A stretch of DNA of 64,000 nt. It comes from Malus domestica. Lineage: Eukaryota; Streptophyta; Magnoliopsida; Rosales; Rosaceae. The stretch lies in contig NC_091675.1 in assembly GCF_042453785.1 (NCBI RefSeq), positions 54,784,501-54,848,500 of the forward strand, in the 5' to 3' direction. The translations under genes and the position numbers were made by a program. This document shows, piece after piece, positions 57,561 to 64,000 of the stretch; within the stretch, counting starts at the first letter, position 1; each line of letters starts with the position of its first letter. The notes beneath the pieces were generated by a model. It saw only the letters and a program-made list of their open reading frames with translations. It had not been told where the DNA came from and searched no databases.

Positions 57561-60213
57561 ATATGCATAGAGACTCGAAAGTGTCGTAGGAAAACAGGAT
57601 ATACCAATTAGCAATTGGTATTATATATTATATGTGTTGGGATCCACTTAGGATATTCATATGTTGTGTCTCCACTTTGTCTCCCCCTTTTTTCTCAACA
57701 CATATCATATTTCCTTCTACTTGAAGATCAAACCACACCTTTATTTTTTGGGTCAATACATCAAACCACACCTTACACCACATATATATAATAAACCATA
57801 TATATAAAATAAACCATATATAATAGTTTACCTAAAGAGATTCTTTAGGATCAATTTAAAAGCGGTCCCAACCTTTGTTAATATTTTAGATAAATACTCA
57901 ATATTTTGAAAATTAGACATTCTTACGATCACTGATCCTAAGTGCTAACATTACCTGTGTAAAGTGATGGCAACAATAAATAAATTGAAAGGTATGTTCA
58001 AATTTTTACTATCACATCATCCATGGAGGCGAAATTAGGATTTAACTTGGCTAAAATTGGTCTGTTAGAGGATTCAAAACTCCACAGATGATGTATTAGT
58101 GAAAATCCAAGCATGCCCTTTAGTTCATTTGTGTATGTCATTTCTTACACTCTAGTGACCTAACAGATGTCCATGTTTTAAACCATTTAGATAATTATTT
58201 AAAATATCTAAAAAGGTTGAAATCATTTTCCTATATTTCTCACTTTCCTGTGGCCAAACTCACACATTAATGTCATGTGTCAAGAAGATCAACCGTTTAC
58301 GAGCTATCTAGTTTATCTTGTAGTTGTTCTTTTTATCTGGAGTAATTCAGTAGTTTTCGAAGTTGGGTAGGTTTTCAGCAGAGTTTTGAGTGGACTTATT
58401 AAGTTTTGACTCACAAGGTTGATGATTGGACAAATTCTTAGGGTTTGGAGTGCAACTGAAAACAATTACTCTACGATCGAGAAGGAACCAATGGATTAAC
58501 CGATGGAAATAAAAAGTCGAACATCAAGTGATTTTCAACATTGACCGACAACTTTTTACCCTGTCTAGTTGCCCGTAAGTAGAACAATGTAGAGTGTAGA
58601 CCACACCTGCTCCAACCTTGTCTCATGCATAACTCCTCCATCGTCTGGCCTCCTCCTCCCCCATATCATTGCAATCCCAAACCTCCCCCTCCTACACACT
58701 ACAACCCCAAGCAACCCCACACCTTATGACCCAACCACCGTCTTTCTCTTTTTTTTTTCTTTTTTTTTCTTCTAGTTTTTGGTTTTCTATTTAGAAAAAG
58801 GCTTGGCTCCTCAAGATTTAGGAGAAGTTCCTCCTAAATTTTTAGACCATCTCTAAAGGAGATGTCAAATATGTTAAATAAGATTAAAAGACATTCATGT
58901 ATTCTTCAATGGATATGCCAAATATGATGTGATAGTTGAGTTATTTGACTTCTTACTTTCTAGCTATTTGCAAACAAAGAAGGAGTCAAATATTTTTAAT
59001 TTAATTTTTTAATTCATGGGTTCCATAAACAACCAATAGAATAAAAATTAAAATTAATTTTGATTATTTTTTAATAGTTAATGTAACTCTCGGCCCAATA
59101 AAATAATAAAATACATATTTGACACATCCATTGAAAAGAAGAGGATTTAGCACTTGTATTCAATTTGCCACATTAACCATCAAATATATTTTTGACATAT
59201 TATTTTTTACATCTCCTTCTGAGGTTCTCTTAGTGGCCAATTTGCAAACATTGTGTGCATAATCAGACCTTTCATATTGTACGGCCAATTTGCAAACATT
59301 GTGTGCATGATCAGACATTTCATATTGTAATTCACTCTATAAAGATAATCTTTACAAAAATCAATTAAAACGAAAGTTATTTGGTCAATTAATTGTAGCA
59401 AATAAATAGAAAGCTCATAATTCTTTTACCAAATCCGACCATTGTTTTCATACAGTTTGATGCTAAACGATCTCATATTTAATTGATTTTTGCAAATATG
59501 ATTTTTACATAGTGATTTATAATGTATGAATGGTTTCGATTATAAGCATGAAGTTTCATGAACTCGCTGTGTGGTCAATTGAGGAAAAACTCATTCTCAT
59601 CCATTAACTAAGGAGCCAAGTTTATTCATTCTGTTTAATTTTGTGAGGTCAAATTACTCTTTTGTCCCTATACGTGACAGAAAAACTAAGGAAGTTAACT
59701 AAAGGACCAACTATGTGAGACTAGGTGGAGTTGGAGGACTCTTAAGAGCTCAACTAAGTCTTTTAACTTAAGAGCTCAACCATAACTAAACTTGGATATA
59801 TTTAAGTTTAGGGGTGCTTTGCTTCAATTAAGTCTCTCTTTTTTTGTGAATAGAGGGGGTGAAGACACCCCATACGAACTAATACATAGCATTAAGAACA
59901 ATAAAGCGGCCCATAGGGGCGCCTACAAGATCATCCGTTAGATATTGCATAAACCATTTGGGAGGAAACTGAAAAGAATACAACCCAAGGTCCAAATTGT
60001 AGCTCCATTAAGTCTTTTAACTTAAGAGCTCAACTAGAAAAGCACATCGGAGACTCTTAGTAAGATTATTAGTGCTTAAATTTTAACTTAAGAGTGCAAT
60101 TAGAGAAGAACATTGGAGATGTACTCTTAATAAGATCATTAGTGCTTGAAATAGCTGGCTAGGTTGGAAGTTGGGACTCTGCACGGAGCGTTTTTTCCTG
60201 GATGAAGTGTCAT
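57561..60213. other. Intergenic, no gene
   Basis: AT-rich, with short direct repeats: ~50 bp at 59233-59332 (CCAATTTGCAAACATTGTGT twice), a CCATATATAA/ATAAACCATATATA cluster at 57780-57830, and a ~67-bp duplication around 60005-60140 (TTAACTTAAGAG, then GTGCTT phrases). No protein-like ORF. Confidence 0.6.
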
Positions 60214-60221
60214 CCACGTGG
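60214..60221. promoter_or_regulatory. G-box / ABRE-type element of the NPF4 gene
   Basis: CCACGTGG, a palindromic G-box with ACGT core bound by bZIP/bHLH factors, ~70 bp upstream of the TATA box. A second ACGT core (GGACGTCAC) lies at 60263-60271. Confidence 0.55.
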
Positions 60222-60290
60222 TTATAGTGAGTGGATTTAAGACTTTGGTTTTGCTTACAATCGGACGTCACAAGTAGCTTGGTTTTGGCT

Positions 60291-60298
60291 TATAAATT
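60291..60298 (+). promoter_or_regulatory. TATA box of the NPF4 gene
   Basis: TATAAATT about 180 bp before the ATG, leaving room for a ~150-nt leader that contains CT- and AG-rich tracts. Confidence 0.6.
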
Positions 60299-60472
60299 TA
60301 GAACAACCCACTTGCCTCCAATTCAGAATTATTAACTTAAGACCAACACAAGGCAACCTTACACAGCCCTCCTTCACTCCCTCTCCCTCTGCCTCTCCCT
60401 TTCCCCCTCCCTCCTAGTTTGGCCAGAGAGAGAGACACACAGAAATACATATATATAGCAGCAGGGGCATAT

Positions 60473-62807
60473 ATGGAAATGGAACAAAGGAGGCAGAATC
60501 ACAAAGTTGAGGCCATTAACACATCTGACATGGCTGAAGAGATGACTGTCGATTGGAGGGGCAGACCTTCCAATCCTACCAAGCATGGTGGCATGAGAGC
60601 TGCTGCATTTGTTCTTGGTATAGCCACATCCTCTATCTTCTTCTAATTACTTCTCTAATTTGGTTTTTTATAAAATTCATTTTCTCCTGTATATAACTTT
60701 TGTTTTTTGTTTTGGTCAGAAACTGTATATAACTTTTATAATAATTAATTATTGAGACTCACACTGAAAGCATGTACTGCTATTCTAATGTACATACGCA
60801 ACCGAAACGGTTTCTTGATTTAGCTTATGAACCGCACCTTTTCTCAAATAAAAAAGAAAGCCGCACCTTAAGTATCACGACTCTTTATTTTAATACAACA
60901 ATATATTTAAAAAAGTGTTATTAAACACTTATTTTTATCTTTTACAGACACTTGTTAATTGTTGTGGAATTGAGTTAAGCCGCATAATGAGTTAGGCCAA
61001 CCATAATAAATTGGTTCGAATCGCTATTCATGAGAGTCAAACTTAAGAAGTGGATAGAAAACACTAGACCGCGTAGTATTAATTGACTATTATTATAAAC
61101 TTTCAAAATTTTGGATTTTTAAGTAACTCCATTAATTAAATTAATTTAAGCAAAACTCTCTCACTATTGATTGTACTTATTTTGTTTTCTACTTTGTAAT
61201 TAAGTTGTATGATATTTCTGTTTTCTTGCACAGGGCTTCAATCATTTGAGATAATGGGAATTGCTGCAGTTGGGAACAACCTCATAACATACGTGATAAA
61301 TGAGATGCATTTTCCTTTGTCGAATTCGGCCAACGTAGTGACAAACTTTATTGGAACTGTCTTTCTCTTAGCCCTTGTTGGTGGCTACCTCTCTGATTCC
61401 TATCTTGGGAGTTTCTGGACCATGCTTATCTTTGGTTTTGTGGAACTTTCGGTGAGAGCTACCTACCTTGCCCCTAGCTTAAGCTCAGCCTTCGTTCATC
61501 ATGATCTCACCTTTTTTGTTTTATCCCTCTCTCTCTCTAACTACAACATATTCAATTTGTTGAACTTGTTTATGTTATGAGAGTGAGTCAATATAGAGTG
61601 ACATAATAATTCAGTTAAAAATAAAATCACGCATTCAAATAAATGAATAATTATTTTCTTAACAGTTGATTGATTGAGTAATGTTTCTACTCAATTAAAC
61701 AATTGATTTATTAATTTTTGTACATGAGGGTATACGTATGTATTCTGAATTTGCGCGCATGCATGCATGCAGGGTTTCATATTACTGTCAGTCCAAGCTC
61801 ACGTTCCGCAGCTAAAACCACCGCCATGCAACGTTATTAACGGAGAGGAGTGTGTAGAGGCAAAAGGGTTCAAGTCATTAATCTTCTTTGTGGCACTTTA
61901 CTTGGTGGCATTGGGGAGTGGCTGTGTCAAGCCAAACATGATCGCTCACGGGGCTGACCAGTTCAACCCAGATGACCCAAAGCAGTACAAGAAACTCTCC
62001 ACCTACTTCAACGCTGCCTACTTTGCCTTTTCCATGGGTGAACTCGTCGCCCTCACTCTTCTTGTGTGGGTCCAAACTCACTCTGGAATGGATGTTGGCT
62101 TTGGAGTCTCAGCAGCCGCCATGGCAATGGGATTAATCAGCTTGGTTTCCGGTACCCTATATTACAGGAACAAGCGACCTCAAGGAAGCATACTCACTCC
62201 CATTGCTCAAGTATAATATTGAACTTTTTCCAATTTAATCCTCTTAATTAATTAGGAATTTTATATGGAATCTAATATATATCTCATGGGTCAATCAGGA
62301 ATAGTAGTTCATACAATCGGTTATAAATGTACTGTTTGATGTGCATGTGTAGGTATGCAAATTTGTTGGCTTATGATGTTTGAAAAGATTAACATGCATG
62401 TGGGTTGTCGAATTCGAATACTATATATGGGAGTCTGCACAACATGTAAATAACTATCATTTTCCTTTTTAGGTTTTTGTGGCTGCAATGCTAAAGAGAA
62501 AGCAGGTTTGTCCATCTAATCCACAGTTGCTCCATGGAAACCAAAACAATGTGCTGCATGACAATACTACTTTCTTTTCTGACGCTGCCGGCTTTCTTCA
62601 CACTGAAAAGTTCAGGTAAATTTACAAAGCAAAAGGGAAAAAAATAAATCTTTATTTCAGTATTTTATATCTAGAATAACTACATCTTGTTTCCCATGCA
62701 TCGTGCATGTCCTCTATTAAGATAAACAAAAATACTAAGACCAAAATATGGTTATCCATGTATGAAGTATTAAGAAAAGCAACTAGTACTTACTTGAGCG
62801 ATGCTTG

Positions 62808-62879
<72 letters not shown>

Positions 62880-63833
62880 CTTTTCTCTTGCAATCTTGTA
62901 TGCTTAATTAATCTGCCAAATTAATTAATGATGATCAGGTTCTTGGACAAGGCTTGCATTAAAATTCAAGGTGGCACTAATTCAAAGGAAAGCCCGTGGA
63001 GATTGTGCACCGTTACTCAAGTGAAGCAAGTCAAAATACTGCTTTCAGTTATTCCAATTTTTGCTTCCACCATAATTTTCAACACAATTTTGGCTCAGCT
63101 CCAAACTTTCTCAGTCCAACAAGGAAGTATGATGGACACCAAGCTCACCAAATCCTTCCATATCCCTCCAGCTTCACTCCAATCCATCCCCTACATCATT
63201 CTCATCGCCCTCGTCCCTCTCTACGACACTTTCTTTGTTCCCTTTGCTCGAAAATTCACCGGTCACAATTCTGGCATCTCTCCGTTAATGAGAATAGGGT
63301 TTGGACTCTTTTTTGCAACATTTTCGATGATCGCGGCTGCCATCATGGAGGAAAAGAGAAGGGATGCAGCTGTGCATTCGAACAAAATAATATCCATTTT
63401 TTGGATCACCCCACAATTCTTGATCTTTGGATTATCAGAAATGTTCACTGCCGTAGGCCTCGTTGAGTTCTTTTACAAACAATCCTTGAAAGGGATGCAA
63501 GCATTTTTAACTGCCTTGACCTATTGCTCATATTCGTTTGGGTTTTACCTGAGCTCTCTACTTGTCTCTCTGGTGAATAAGATCACAACCTCATCAGGTG
63601 GTGGTGGTTGGCTGGGTGACAATAATCTCAACAGAGACAGACTGGACCTTTTCTATTGGTTGCTGGCAGGCCTCAGCTTCCTCAACTTCCTCAACTATCT
63701 ATTTTGGTCTCATTGGTACTCTCGCACCCCGTCATCTTCATCAGCACCAAGTGCACTACCCCAGCTGCATGCTCATGAGACTACTTGCATGGAGGATTAT
63801 AAACATCATAGACTGGATGATAATATACCATAA
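60473..63833 (+). CDS. NPF4: NRT1/PTR family transporter, NPF4 subfamily (NPF4.3/4.4-like)
   Basis: Five exons: 60473-60617, 61234-61451, 61773-62210, 62473-62615, 62939-63833; 612 aa. The hydropathy pattern fits 12 membrane helices with a long cytoplasmic loop between 6 and 7. Family blocks: [111 protein letters not shown] and FLIFGLSEMFTAVGLVEFFY. The closest match I can recall is Arabidopsis NPF4.3. NPF4 members carry nitrate, ABA or GA depending on the paralog, so the substrate cannot be read from sequence. In helix 1 the ExxE[K/R] proton-coupling motif reads Q51-S-F-E54-I. The start is the first ATG in frame. A G-box and TATA lie upstream. Intron 4 has a 66-bp AT repeat. Confidence 0.97.
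62811..62876. repeat. (AT)33 microsatellite in NPF4 intron 4
   Basis: Uninterrupted AT dinucleotide run, ending 62 bp before the exon 5 acceptor. Confidence 0.95.
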
Positions 63834-64000
63834 CTTATTTAAGAATATTTAGGGTATTATTTCTAAGAAAATAGCTCTGAATTAATGAAGGTGATTAATA
63901 TATAGGGCTCTGATCGATCTATCGCATATACACATATATATGTTCGTATTATGTATAGAAATTAGTCGCATGCCGTATAAGAGAATCCAAATTACTCTAT
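63834..64000. other. NPF4 3' flank
   Basis: Presumed 3'UTR, AT-rich; AATTAATGAAGG near 63880 could serve polyadenylation. Confidence 0.4.

Noticed and set aside
62707..62907. ORF with (YI)n in NPF4 intron 4
   Set aside because: Translation of the AT microsatellite.
1..64000. CRISPR array, prokaryotic operon or viral genome
   Set aside because: Tandem repeats here lack regular spacers, all genes have spliceosomal introns or plant-family content, and no viral replication or coat genes were seen.

Overview
The window is nuclear DNA of a flowering plant. Introns are AT-rich with GT-AG borders, intergenic space is full of small transposons, and every recognisable protein is a plant family. Several repeats and the RTE-type LINE tail look like those I know from apple and pear, so Rosaceae, probably tribe Maleae (Malus/Pyrus), is my best guess. 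That placement is from memory and was not searched.

Five intact or nearly intact multi-exon genes lie on the + strand: (1) 4777-11171(-11717), a U2AF35-related CCCH/UHM splicing factor (C3H5 type) with a UAG inside its last exon; (2) 21436-24343, chloroplast ribosomal protein L21; (3) 26257-34069, DEAD-box RNA helicase RH28; (4) 35682-52590, spindle checkpoint protein MAD1; (5) 60473-63833, an NPF4-subfamily (NRT1/PTR) transporter. For all five I traced every exon by splice site and phase, and the coding lengths close without a frame error. A sixth gene, 17504-15885 on the - strand, is a single-exon DUF2828/vWA protein with a damaged metal site.

The 12.1-20.8 kb stretch between C3H5 and RPL21 is a mosaic of broken gene pieces: an MTR4-type helicase fragment, a frameshifted proline-rich piece, an ARF PB1 exon, a recent copy of MAD1 exons 6-7, and an older rearranged copy of the C3H5 5' exons headed by a short PAH-like ORF with its own TATA box. 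Two donor genes (C3H5 and MAD1) are present in the same window, so the two halves of the chimera can be compared and dated. A further captured exon (branched-chain ketoacid dehydrogenase E1-beta) sits in a hAT-like element just upstream of C3H5.

Transposons are dense. With target-site duplications visible: a SINE (11821-11982), an Au-type SINE (33390-33526), a complete TRIM with 124/120-bp LTRs (46844-47203), a TRIM solo LTR (47691-47804), a PIF/Harbinger-type MITE (51401-51993) and an Emigrant/pogo-type MITE (30802-31385). Inverted-repeat MITEs lie just upstream of RPL21, RH28 and MAD1. MAD1 intron 2 has been expanded to 6.8 kb by an RTE LINE tail plus a composite repeat holding a nested 218-bp/913-bp tandem array and a 224-codon coiled-coil ORF.

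The genes do not form a pathway. They are ordinary housekeeping and transport genes in a repeat-rich plant chromosome. I see no CRISPR, operon or tRNA/rRNA gene. The parts most worth study are the gene-fragment mosaic, the C3H5 internal stop, the composite element in MAD1, and the altered motifs in the DUF2828 and NPF proteins.
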